From assembly GCA_009103225.1 (NCBI GenBank), contig RHPI01003728.1, positions 164,758-228,757 of the forward strand: a stretch of 64,000 nucleotides of DNA, in the 5' to 3' direction. Below, one piece after another: positions 1 to 8,859 of this stretch. The notes below the pieces were generated by a model that did not search any database, was not told the origin of the DNA, and was given only the letters and a program-made list of their open reading frames with translations. The translations under genes and the position numbers were made by a program. The stretch is from Chlorokybus atmophyticus (lineage: Eukaryota; Streptophyta; Chlorokybophyceae; Chlorokybales; Chlorokybaceae). Position 1 is the stretch's first letter. The number at the start of each line of letters is the position of its first letter.

Positions 1-388
1 GTCGCCGCTCATAAGTTCGCGCGGTGGTACCTGAACGGGCACATACCTGGCAAGAGCAGGTGCCGGTCAAAGCCGGTATGCGACTTTGCACTCTGGCTGT
101 TCGACGCACTGATATGGTACAAGCACGGCGAGTTGGCGCTGGCGCGAGACGCTACCACCCGAGCGGCCGAATGTCGCGTATTGTCCATGATTTTCATGGG
201 CGCAATAGGCTAACCCTACGCTCCTTCTGTCCAGCAATATACGTCAATTCATCGATTGCAGACGTGCGGTGCAGCTAAAAACGACGGTTCTGAGATCCGG
301 CTTGTGCATCCACGTCTCAAAATGTATCCCCTGCCGACCAATTAAATACTGGTAACGGCCGTGCACCTACACACCGATTGACGTCAAA

Positions 389-660
389 GGACCATAAATG
401 GTCCGTACCCTCGAACCGGGATTTTCCCCTGCTAAGTGAATTCCGTGGACCATGTCTGGTCGGACTGTCATTGACAGTCCGACCATGCATGGTCGGAAAC
501 TCACGTGAACGGTCCCATGTTTTTTTGGGGTTGCACTGTCTGGTCCGGCCTGTTTATGGTCGCGTCAGGACCAGGTACGAGCCAGTCAGCGGACCAGGGA
601 CTTAACAAAAACATTTAGTTTAACAATCATTACTGGTCCGGCCAGCGGACCATTGACCGC
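389..660. repeat. Cluster of GGACCAT...ATGGTCC short palindromes
   Basis: Palindromes follow one another, for example GGACCATAAATGGTCC at 389-404, TGGACCATGTCTGGTCGG around 446-462, GGACTGTCATTGACAGTCC at 462-480 and GACCATGCATGGTC at 481-494, then looser GGTCC/GGACC pairs to 660. Spacers between units share no obvious similarity, so only the palindromic core is repeated. Confidence 0.7.
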
Positions 661-811
661 AATATTTATTCATAAGCATCAGATGTAATGCAACTGACGG
701 AAAAGTGCTCTTGAGCCGGCAGCACCGGCCACGCCCGACCTGCGGGGCCGCAGGCTGCAGCGCACGAGGCCGCGGCGTCTGAGAAATGATTAGTGAAGAA
801 CGCATGCATCC

Positions 812-880
812 ACCGAGAGTCGCACCCAAGACCTTTGGCATACAAACACGACACCCTAACCACTAAGCTACATGTGCACG
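812..880 (-). repeat. tRNA-like (A-box/B-box) fragment, SINE head or tRNA pseudogene
   Basis: Read on the minus strand the segment has an A-box-like TAGCTTAGTGGTTAGG and, about 35 nt later, a B-box-like GGGTGCGACTC. A five-pair T-arm can be drawn only with three G-U pairs, and the anticodon stem does not close, so a working tRNA is unlikely. It could be the head of a tRNA-derived SINE or an isolated tRNA pseudogene; I see no clear poly-A tail or duplicated flank. Confidence 0.45.
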
Positions 881-1626
881 TACCGGCAGGGACGGTGCAG
901 TACTTGCATAATAGGCTGTATCGACGGCCGCTTGGCGACTGTCGGCGGCGGAGATTGCACAGGAAGTCGGCGTTGTGAATTGACAGGCCCATAGGCAGTG
1001 CATGCACTATCAGTGTGCATAGGCTGTACCAGTATTAATCCACGGTATCACGTTAGTTTACGTCATTATTGATGACACAGGCAGCCGCAACTCGGCGGCT
1101 GCCAAGGTGTGTAAACTACAATGCTTTGTTGGGGGCTGCTCATGAGTATGTAACCTTGTTTGGGGTTGTCAATATTCTGCTTGCGTGCGCATACACACAC
1201 CTACATATGTAAACATTCGTATATGTATACATATACACGTTTACATGATATAAACACGAAACGACGAGCATTGCGGCACCAATGTAGGTATCTACTGGCT
1301 GATTGGACAATATTTGGTCGGGACTGTCAATCATTCTGCGGTCTCATTAGAGCCAAAAAATAGTGATGTGATTTATGTATACTTCTTATACGTCTGTTTA
1401 TATGAGACATACCTTGTACACGGCTCACCCGATGATACGGCTGCTATAGCCATTTATAATGCGTATAAAATTTGGATCCATTCGTGCACACGCTAACATT
1501 CATATATATGCATTATATATATATTTAATGTTCATATATACGTAGTTACTTAGATAAACGCATAGAACATGTTAATGGTGCATGTTCACAGATTTGCAAG
1601 TACACGTACGGTACTATGAAGTATGT

Positions 1627-1802
1627 TACAGTCTAACCTTGATAAGTGCATATTTGATAAGTGCATATCCGCGATAAGTGCATGGTTTTGCCCGACACCA
1701 ATGCACTCTACTGGTGGTATAAGACAGCGTAAGTGCATATCCGCGATAAGTGCATAGAAAGAGGTGTTCCCGATGGTATGCACTTATCAAGGTTAGACTG
1801 TA
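1627..1802. mobile_element. Non-autonomous Tc1/mariner (pogo-like) MITE, 176 bp with TA flanks
   Basis: A perfect inverted repeat starting CAGTCTAACCTTGATAAGTG on the left (1629) is matched at the right end (to 1800), with arms of about 24 bp. Both ends are flanked by TA, as expected for a duplicated TA target. Inside are further copies of the subterminal motif GATAAGTGCAT (for example at 1656, 1674 and 1745). The element is far too short for a transposase. CAGT-starting ends and TA target sites are typical of the Tc1/mariner superfamily; subterminal repeats such as these can be transposase-binding sites, which is inference here. Confidence 0.8.
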
Positions 1803-1830
1803 TTTGCATAGACAGCCCCTTACAGCTTAG

Positions 1831-1942
1831 TTGACAGCCGGCCGGCTGTCAATCAGACGCCGACCAGTTGCGGCTATCCACTTGCGGCTGTTAACGGTGT
1901 ATAGCCGACAGTCGGTGCGGCTGTCGGCTATACACGCCGTTA
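1831..1942. repeat. Perfect palindrome and long hairpin with GACAGCC core
   Basis: TTGACAGCCGGCCGGCTGTCAA at 1831-1852 is a perfect 22-nt palindrome. It is followed by a larger inverted repeat at about 1888-1942 with arms of some 20 bp (TAACGGTGTATAGCCGACAG and its near complement) around a short GC-rich loop. Both share the GACAGC/GCTGTC core. Confidence 0.75.
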
Positions 1943-2089
1943 ATTAACACGTTAAGTGCACTTGTGCAATCAGGCAGTTAGGCAATCTATTGTACCTTAC
2001 GTAGGTTGCTGCTACCTACTCATGATAGCGGCAGGGCCGCGGTCACTAATCCGTGCTGCACCGTACATAGTGCGGCGCGGACCGTGCGG

Positions 2090-2360
2090 CACCATGTACG
2101 GTGCATGCTAATAGGGCCACAGGACTGCGGGACCGCACCTGGTCGGCATTCAAGGACCAGCGTACAGTACTGGTTCGTGCCGCACCATGGATGGTGCGGC
2201 ACGGATCATGCGTGGTGCGCGTCGCCGCGCCAGCTATTCACGGGCCGCGGGGCCCCGAACGGACCAGGAACGGTCCGTCCCTCGCGGACCAGGCAGTCCT
2301 GGCCCGCGGGGTACGGACTATGCATGGTCCGCGGGGTCCGTGAAAGGACCATGCATGGTT
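2090..2360. repeat. Second cluster of ACCAT/ATGGT palindromes
   Basis: It contains a hairpin at 2177-2202 with perfect 12-bp arms (GTGCCGCACCAT, GG, then the complement). CGGACTATGCATGGTCCG at 2314-2331 and GGACCATGCATGGTT at 2346-2360 follow. The core is the same as in the cluster near 389-660, but the flanking bases differ. Confidence 0.65.
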
Positions 2361-2476
2361 CTTCAACGTCAAGCCGTGTGCTAAGGATACTCATTTGGAC
2401 TGTCATGGCTTAGTCCACCTGTAATCTCGATACAAAAACCTGAGTATAACGGCCGTCCCCGGCCGTTTACACAAAG

Positions 2477-2640
2477 GGACTGACCTAGACGGACAAGTAC
2501 CTGTTAGGTACTTATCAGTCAAGCAAAAGGGACTTGATCTAACTAACCGGTACCTGTTGGATACCTATCAGTCAAGCAAAGGTGACTTAGCCTAATCAAC
2601 AGGTATCTGACCAGTACTTATTAGTTAGGTACCGGCAACT
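2477..2640. repeat. Three diverged ~54-bp tandem units with GGTACC palindromes
   Basis: Units share the frame GACTTG...CCTGTTGG-TACC-TATCAGTCAAGCAAA. Two copies at about 2477-2583 are clear; a third, more diverged copy ends near 2640. Each unit holds a short TACCTGTTAGGTA-like palindrome. Confidence 0.6.
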
Positions 2641-2999
2641 TTATGGTAACTGTCCCTAGCTGCCAGGTACCTAGTTATGACTAACGGTACCTTAGAGTAC
2701 CGTCAGTGATGAGTAGGTACCGCTTTTGTGTGACATCAACTGTGCAAGACGGCAATCATATATCACAATTTGATTACATCACAGTCATATACATGTCACC
2801 TACAAAGTACAAGCCCCACTACTAACATACTACGGTATACTACTACACTACTATGGTAGTAGTACTACCTACTAAACTACAGTCTGGCGCCGCTAAGTCT
2901 TGTGCTGCCGCTTGCCTGCTGCTTCCGCCCTCTTAGCATGGCCGTCCTAAGGAAAGAGGGGCGGTCAGCTAGGGCTGCGCAACACATTATTTACACATC

Positions 3000-3085
3000 A
3001 CCACCACCACCACCACCACCACCACCACCACCACCACCACAACAACAACAGCGCACCTGCTGGCCGCCGCCGCCGCCGCCGCCTA
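3000..3085. repeat. (CAC)n and (GCC)n microsatellites
   Basis: A run of about 13 CAC/ACC triplets at 3000-3040 is followed by CAA triplets and a run of GCC triplets at 3062-3084. The open frames through this stretch are only Pro/Gln homopolymer products and are not taken as genes. Confidence 0.85.
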
Positions 3086-3194
3086 GTCGCCGCTCTGCAA
3101 CACGAAGGGTGGAAGGGCGGTCAGGCTGTGCTGCGCACTACACGACAAGCACACAAGCACACACCCGCCGCCGTCGCCGTCGCCGCCGCAGCAG

Positions 3195-3240
3195 CACAAC
3201 GCTCAACTGCGCAAGTTGACTTGCGCAGTTGAGCGTTGTG
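3195..3240. repeat. Hairpin with perfect 22-bp arms
   Basis: The left arm CACAACGCTCAACTGCGCAA(GT) at 3195-3216 is exactly complementary to 3219-3240, with a two-base centre. A weaker extension outward (GCCGCA) suggests an originally longer inverted repeat. No gene is adjacent, so this is not a terminator I can tie to a transcript. Confidence 0.85.
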
Positions 3241-3314
3241 TTGCGGCTTAGCGTTAAAATTCACAAGGGGGCCATTGAGTTTAAAAACTCAACGGCTTCC
3301 CTTATGACACTATC

Positions 3315-3420
3315 GTACCATTACGATGGTACTTTTGTACCATCGTGATGGTACAAAAGTACCAATACAATGGTACAATTGTAATGGTATTGCTGTACCA
3401 CATCGATGGTACGATCGTAC
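3315..3420. repeat. Array of 18-nt GTACCA-N6-TGGTAC palindromes
   Basis: Four 18-nt units at 3315-3332, 3337-3354, 3359-3376 and 3395-3412 keep the outer six bases fixed while the six central bases change (TTACGA, TCGTGA, ATACAA, CATCGA). A partial fifth unit starts at 3417. The first three are spaced exactly 22 nt apart. Confidence 0.85.
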
Positions 3421-3880
3421 CATTGTCTTGAGACGAAACTTCCATCGTATCATATGTCAGTACTTGTCCCAACTCACCGCCACCGCTCGTCCAGAAGTTG
3501 GGACTGATAAGTCACTTGCTTGCCATGATTGATACATCACCGTCGCAAAATGCTATACGACCGGCGGTCGGTTAAATTAACTGCGTAAATATTCCGTATC
3601 ATTCGTTGAAATAAGGGGAGTGAGAGGTGACTTTATTGCCATAACAGGTAGGTCACCGCCGCGGGTGCTGTACGGCCGGTGGTCGGCCGTCGACATATAT
3701 TACAAGCAGGTCATGACAGGCAGGCAGCAGTCAATTATATTGTACGGTAGGCCATCGGCCGTTGATTGTTATCCATAATATACAACAGCAGTCTAGTCAG
3801 TCCCTTTATCGCCCAAGTCGTCAGGGTTAGGTACGGTCAGGTAGGGTCAGGCACTCGTTAGTCCCTCAGTTCTTAGTCAG

Positions 3881-4199
3881 TCACCATGTAAAATTTGCAA
3901 CGCAGATGGTGTTCCGAGCGAGGGCTCTCTAACCGCCGCCAATAACGTAGCCAAGGCGCTCTGCGTGAAGAACGCCGACAACATGATCAAGAGGGTCCCT
4001 GAAGAAGAACTGGCCACACGGGGCAGAAAGCAGTACGCAACCCGTGGGGTGCTGGCCATGATGTTTAAATGCATTAAGTCCGCGCCGTTTGTGCGTTTGC
4101 TGTCCGAAAATTGCCGATCAAAGCCGATGCAAGTAGGGGCGACGAGATCGTTAACAAAGCCGCCAAAGAGCTAAACCTGGCTGTTGCCGAGATTAAATA
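3881..4199 (+). pseudogene. Frameshifted virus-like ORF remnant (BRO-N/antirepressor-like)
   Basis: An open frame from about 3884 encodes a Cys-containing start (CKICNADGVPSEGSL), then a segment AANNVAKALCVKNADNMIKR followed by EEE, a Tyr-Ala-Thr-Arg-Gly turn and VLAMMFKCIKSAPFVRLLSE. The layout (DVAKALG-like helix, short acidic turn, then a (Y)-x-x-x-G-L-hydrophobic strand) recalls the BRO-N/antirepressor domain of large DNA viruses and phages. After about 4110 the coherent reading moves to another frame (DEIVNKAAKELNLAVAEIK, stop near 4197), so the ORF is broken. There is no intron signal at the break. The family call rests on pattern resemblance only; it could be an unrelated decayed gene. 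Confidence 0.4.
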
Positions 4200-7044
4200 A
4201 AAGCAGTTTGGGCTACAGAGGTGCGTTTGCAGCGGTTGAATATGGCAGTGGATTGTATACGTCACTTGACGAACAATCAGTGTGCCTTCTGCTATATTTT
4301 TGTATACGTGCACGTGCCACCTTAACTCTGATCTTGATGCAAAAACCCTACCTCTCAACAGCCCCAACGACGACACCGACGACGCCGACATCGCCGTTAA
4401 CCACATAACCACAAGCGCGAAGTGAAGGAGGAATAAGTATAAATCAACGTTGATGCTCGCGATACTTACATTGAGATGCCAGCTTGCGGATTCATAGTAA
4501 TGATTGCAGTGCGCGTCGCTGGGCGAGAGAGTGAGCCAGAGGCGTGCGCGAGATACAGACTCGTAGTTTACCGATAACGGTCGTGAGCGTGAATTTTCGA
4601 GCTTTCCGGCCCTCGTCGATTGCCGCGCTTGTAGCCGAGGATATCAATGCCTCAATACGGATATCGATGCCTCAATACGGATATCGGGTTTCCCCGGCTC
4701 TGGTTGCATACCGCGTTTGCCTCCGAGATTTCGCGCCACGAGTTTGAACTTCCGGTTTCTTCTATCAGCGCGGCGCTTTTAACCAGCCCTTACTGTTATT
4801 GAGATGCCGGTTGATTACTAAGACCTTTAACACAGCAATAGCGTGCATTGTTAGTAAGGACCATGATTAACCGCGATTTCCTTGGGTATGGAATGCGCTT
4901 AGTTGCTTGCATCGCTATGGGCGGCGTCGTTGACACGCGGTGGATGGCCGTGTTTGCTGCGACATTAAGGTGGTGTGGTCGGTTAGCTGGCTCGTATTAT
5001 AGGTTAGGGTTGTTGTAGTTCAGTCGAAGAGTCAATGGACTTGCATTTGTTTGACGGTGATTTTAAAATCGTCGTTGCTTTGCATACTCGCGCAAGCCGT
5101 TGCCAACGTTGAGGCAGGCGGGCGCTGACGGTGCAAGTGCTTTGCATGGCGACCTGGATTACGCTGGTAGTGTAGGTCGCCTGCTTAAGGTTGCCACCAC
5201 CGGCGGTGGCGAGATAGCTACACGGTGGTGAAGCATTGCTGGCGGTGCGTGAGGCCCTGCGCTGGACTCCAATGTAGCAAGCGGCCCTTTCGTAGTTGCT
5301 ATTGCTGAGACCGCGGTCCCTACTCTAGCCATCTTTGCGGCTGCTTGTTTGCAAACAGCTGAGGAGAATGGGAAGGGATGGGGGGAGAGGGGAGGGAGGC
5401 AATGGGGTGGTCTCCGTCTGCGCCTGGGCCTAGGCAGCCGTCCCACAATCGTGCAGCCCCACCCTTTCGATCTTCGTCATCCTGTCGGCCCTGCGGCCCC
5501 TGCAGGCCTAACTCCCCTCCCCGCAGGCGCATGCTCAGGACCCTGCCCCCTGAAACTTCGCCGCCGCCTTTGCCGCTGGCCCATGGGCAAGTCGACCGTG
5601 TTGTTTTTGCTGCCTATCCATGCCTAATGGTTGATCACTGCTAGCTTTCTGCTGCTGCTGCCGCCATAGTAGCACGGCTTTGCGTGTATTAATAATAATC
5701 CGCATTGTCAGTGGTATCAGTGTTGTGTATAGAATGCTACACTCTCGTATGGAGTTGTTAAAGCTTGCATGCGTAGATTTGTAACTCACAACGTTAAAAA
5801 CATGCATATGCTCATGCAGAGTGCAAAGGGATGCGGGCTGCCATGCACATCAACCTGCATGCGAGAGTTGCATGCTCTATATAGATCATACACCAATGCA
5901 TGATGATGGAGTTTATTGGTTGCCCATTTCACACATAATGCTTTGCATTATACCACAATAATACGTTGCTAGGCGGTACGCATGATGCCCACATGCGGAA
6001 AACGAGCATGATCGCCTTTGTACAGACTTTGTGAGACAAGGGAGGACTGATAGAGTATCATTTACTGCAATGGTTGGTTGTTGGCAAGTTTCAAGATCTA
6101 CATGTAGCTTAAGGGCTGCTGTTGTTTACATTTAATGACTCAAGCGGGCAACCAATACACATGTTGGTTGTGACCGCATGCACAATAGAGAATGGTTAAT
6201 GTTTTTGATGCTTTCAATTCTTCATTGCACAGCGTTGTGGGCGTGTTGCTAATGACTTCGCAGCACACGCTAGCACTCTTGATGGCCGTCACCGTCATAA
6301 TATTTAAAATCTCAGGTGAAAATATGCTAACATAGCATTGCGCACTTGCGCGGGCACACACCCGTTGTTCAATCGACAGCCGCTGCAATGAATGGCCAAC
6401 ATGGCCTTGAAAAACAAATCAAAACTACACCCTAAAGCTTTCCTTAATACTTTAGGGGCGAATAGTACGCGTTTTTACGGTATCGTGTTGAATGCAATTG
6501 TAATATATTGCTACATGTGCGTGCTAGATGTATAGAGAATGCGCAACACGTACTTTTGCATATGCAACATGCATGCAGCATTTAAAATGCTTAAAATGCA
6601 TTTCACGCGCAACATCTTTGTACAGTGTCTGAACACTTGTTAATGTCCCTTGGCTATCTGTTTGGTACCGACGCTTTGCGGCAAACGCACGTAGGTTTGC
6701 ATGTAACAATTGCCTCTCGCATCTGTTGTGCACTTGCTTTAGCCTTGCACGAGAGTGCATTCCATTCTCGGTGTATGCCTGCATCAACATGAACATACAA
6801 TGCGCGAGGGATATGGTCATGCATAGTGACAATCAACATCATCCCACTATCATCCCACCAACATTTCACACTACCACATAGTTGTGCCCACATACTCCTT
6901 TATATGCCTAATTGCCCAGGACTTCCTGCGTGAAGCAGCATCTGCAACCAAACACTATGTCTACCTGGCTCACCACTGAATGTAACTATGTACTATGTAC
7001 ATAGGCTAACAGCTAACAAACAACCATTGGCCTCGCTATCAAAA
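4200..7044. other. Spacer without recognisable genes
   Basis: A short tandem repeat GATATC(A/G)ATGCCTCAATACG occurs at about 4640-4690. A GC-rich patch lies at 5160-5640 with no coherent frame. From 5700 to 7000 the sequence is TGCATG-rich and AT-rich like the introns of nearby genes. The last 100 bases are probably 3' UTR of the minus-strand zinc-finger gene. Confidence 0.6.
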
Positions 7045-8097
7045 CTATTCCTGTACCCGCGGCAGCCTGAACCCCATAGGCCCTCTGAGCTCGCCGGAGC
7101 CCATGCACACCATGCAGAAGGTGAAGCCAGCTCCCTTGCACACCCAACACCTGCAAAGCAACACGACAGCAATAGACAATGACTCAGCAACGCACAAACA
7201 CCAGGAGCTTGGGACACAGTGGATTAGTGACATAACAACATCTTACCAATGAGGCCATTCGCCTGCAGGCAGCATTGCCTTGTCCATGTGGTTGACCCGC
7301 CCTGCGAGGATGCACAACTCTATTCAGCAGGAATGCATGCGTAGTAACGTGTGTGGTGCCTTAGCATCCATCACAACGTGCGTGCAGTGTAACTCTGTTG
7401 CAGCCCGCCAACTTGCGGCAATGCAACAACAACTAAACACGTAGGTTGGTTAACGACAACTGTGCTTGTGTGCCACGTACGTCAACTCTGTTACCTCGTC
7501 CAAAACAATTCTTGCATGCAGTAGAGCCCGTGCCTGCACACCCTTCGCAGCAGGGCTCCGCCAGCTTCTGAAACTTGCGAACTCTCGACTGCTTGAAGGC
7601 ATACACCACGTAAACACACACAGTCAGCTTGTTAATAGCACGAGAAACAAGCGAACTTGTTACATGGTTTGCAAACTGCAGCATGTGCCAGTGCCATGAA
7701 CTGCCCGTTACTGCTATGCACGAAGGAAAGTACACCATATGCTGCACGGACATTGTTCTTGCACTTCCAAGACGCCAAAGGCACAACTACGACACAAAGA
7801 CATATTCGGAAAACAAGGCAGAACTGTCCCAGCTTGTAGCATGTGCAACTGTGCTAGCTGTTGCTCCCTCACAACCGAACTACGCAACCAAACGAGCACA
7901 CAAGTAATAGTGCAATAAACTACGTCAATGTGCTTACGACGTCGTAGGTACATTGTGATATGAGCGTTTGGACAACGTACCTGCGTGCGGACAATCCACT
8001 GACGGGCCTGGCCGTTAGGCCGGGGCTGCTGCCGGCTGTTGGACAGCGCCATGCTCACTGCTACGGTCGAAAAGGCGCACGCAACCCCTGCCGCCAT
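7045..8097 (-). CDS. Small plastid-like DnaJ-type zinc-finger protein (BSD2/LQY1/PSA2-like)
   Basis: Four exons on the minus strand (7981-8097, 7495-7567, 7247-7301, 7045-7150) join in phase to 116 residues. Residues 1-39 form an Ala/Ser/Arg-rich, transit-peptide-like start (MAAGVACAFSTVAVSMALSN). The rest carries four CxxC knuckles: CEGCAGTG, CKNCFGRG, CWVCKGAG and CMVCMGSG, the CxxCxGxG zinc-binding pattern of DnaJ, without a J domain. Plant proteins of this kind (BSD2, LQY1, PSA2, ORANGE) act as plastid chaperone or thiol-disulfide factors in Rubisco, photosystem or carotenoid-enzyme assembly; which one this matches cannot be decided. The end, RGPMGFRLPRVQE, follows the last knuckle directly. 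The first intron (413 bp) could hide a further exon, but phases already agree. The start is the ATG at 8097; the frame upstream opens with GTG only. Confidence 0.8.
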
Positions 8098-8859
8098 GCC
8101 TGTCACGCCACCAACTCCAGGCCATTAGCTATGAGGCATGCCAGACCAACTTCCCCAGGCCAGACCGGACCACACCACGTCAGACCAGACCAGGCTAGAC
8201 CAGATCAAACATGCGGACCCAGCCGATCAAGTCCGGCACGACCCAATAGTTCAGGCACAACCGCACCTGTCACAAGCTCCGAGGGCGCCATCCCCTCCAT
8301 CGCCGACGTGGCCGCCGCCGCCGGTACACCGGCGCCACGACCCCCGCCAAATTCTGAACCCGGCCCTATTGGGCGACTGCCCCAAATCCGGCTCGGGACA
8401 AAATGTTGGCTGCGGTCAGGACTCCTAGGCTTTCTTCACGGGCCACCGCATGCGTACGTACGTTCACTGTGGTATGCGAAGGCCCTTATTGCTTTGAAGC
8501 GGCGCCGCAGCCGACATCAAAAGGCGATGCCCGGGTGCTTACCCAAAGCGGCAAGCCGCAGCGTGCGCTCCGACCGGACGCCGTTGCCAACTTGGAAAGG
8601 CCAGCACGGTCAGGTTCGGGGTTAACAGAGCGCAGGCTGGTTGCATTTCCCATTATATGACTGGATATCCCGCTCTCACGAGGATTACCTTTGTGATATC
8701 GGAGCAGCTTGGGGCTGCTTGTGTGAGTAACCAAGTAAGCTAACCACGTACACATCTGTGTGCACAGCGTTGGCAAGCGGGCGAGCGGGCGAGCGGCGGC
8801 GGTGGCGGCGGAGGCGACGGTGTTCCACTGTAGCATTGTTGTGCAGAAATCAAAGGAGC
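8098..8859. promoter_or_regulatory. Divergent promoter region between the zinc-finger gene and CARA
   Basis: The two genes diverge across 760 bp. At 8140-8230 a degenerate repeat of the core CAGACC/AGACCAG recurs about eight times, a motif pattern also seen (as TCTGGCCTGG) upstream of RAD21 near 50500. CpG-rich bases at 8270-8620 separate it from the CARA start. No TATA box is evident. Confidence 0.5.

Larger units (their letters stand above)
1..3880. repeat. Gene-free palindrome-rich region
   Basis: No open frame here looks like a conserved protein and the longer frames are low-complexity. The stretch is built from clusters of short palindromes, each cluster with its own core: GGACCAT/ATGGTCC at 389-660 and again at 2090-2360, GACAGCC/GGCTGTC at 1831-1942, GGTACC-type at 2480-2720, CTACTA/TAGTAG at 2815-2880 and GTACCA/TGGTAC at 3315-3420. 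Between them lie a small inverted-repeat transposon, a tRNA-like fragment, (CAC)n and (GCC)n microsatellites near 3000-3085 and a 22-bp-arm hairpin at 3195-3240. I infer a repeat island; whether it is subtelomeric, satellite-derived or a decayed insertion cannot be told from this window. Confidence 0.7.

Noticed and set aside
2006-2413. 135-codon open frame in the palindrome region
   Set aside because: It runs through repeated GGACCAT palindromes; opposite-strand and other-frame readings are equally open, so it reflects composition, not a protein.
2902-3219. Proline/glutamine-rich 105-codon frame
   Set aside because: Produced by CAC and GCC microsatellites; no flanking conserved sequence.
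5159-5644. Several overlapping open frames on both strands
   Set aside because: GC-rich patch; no frame shows conserved motifs, codon preference or splice signals.
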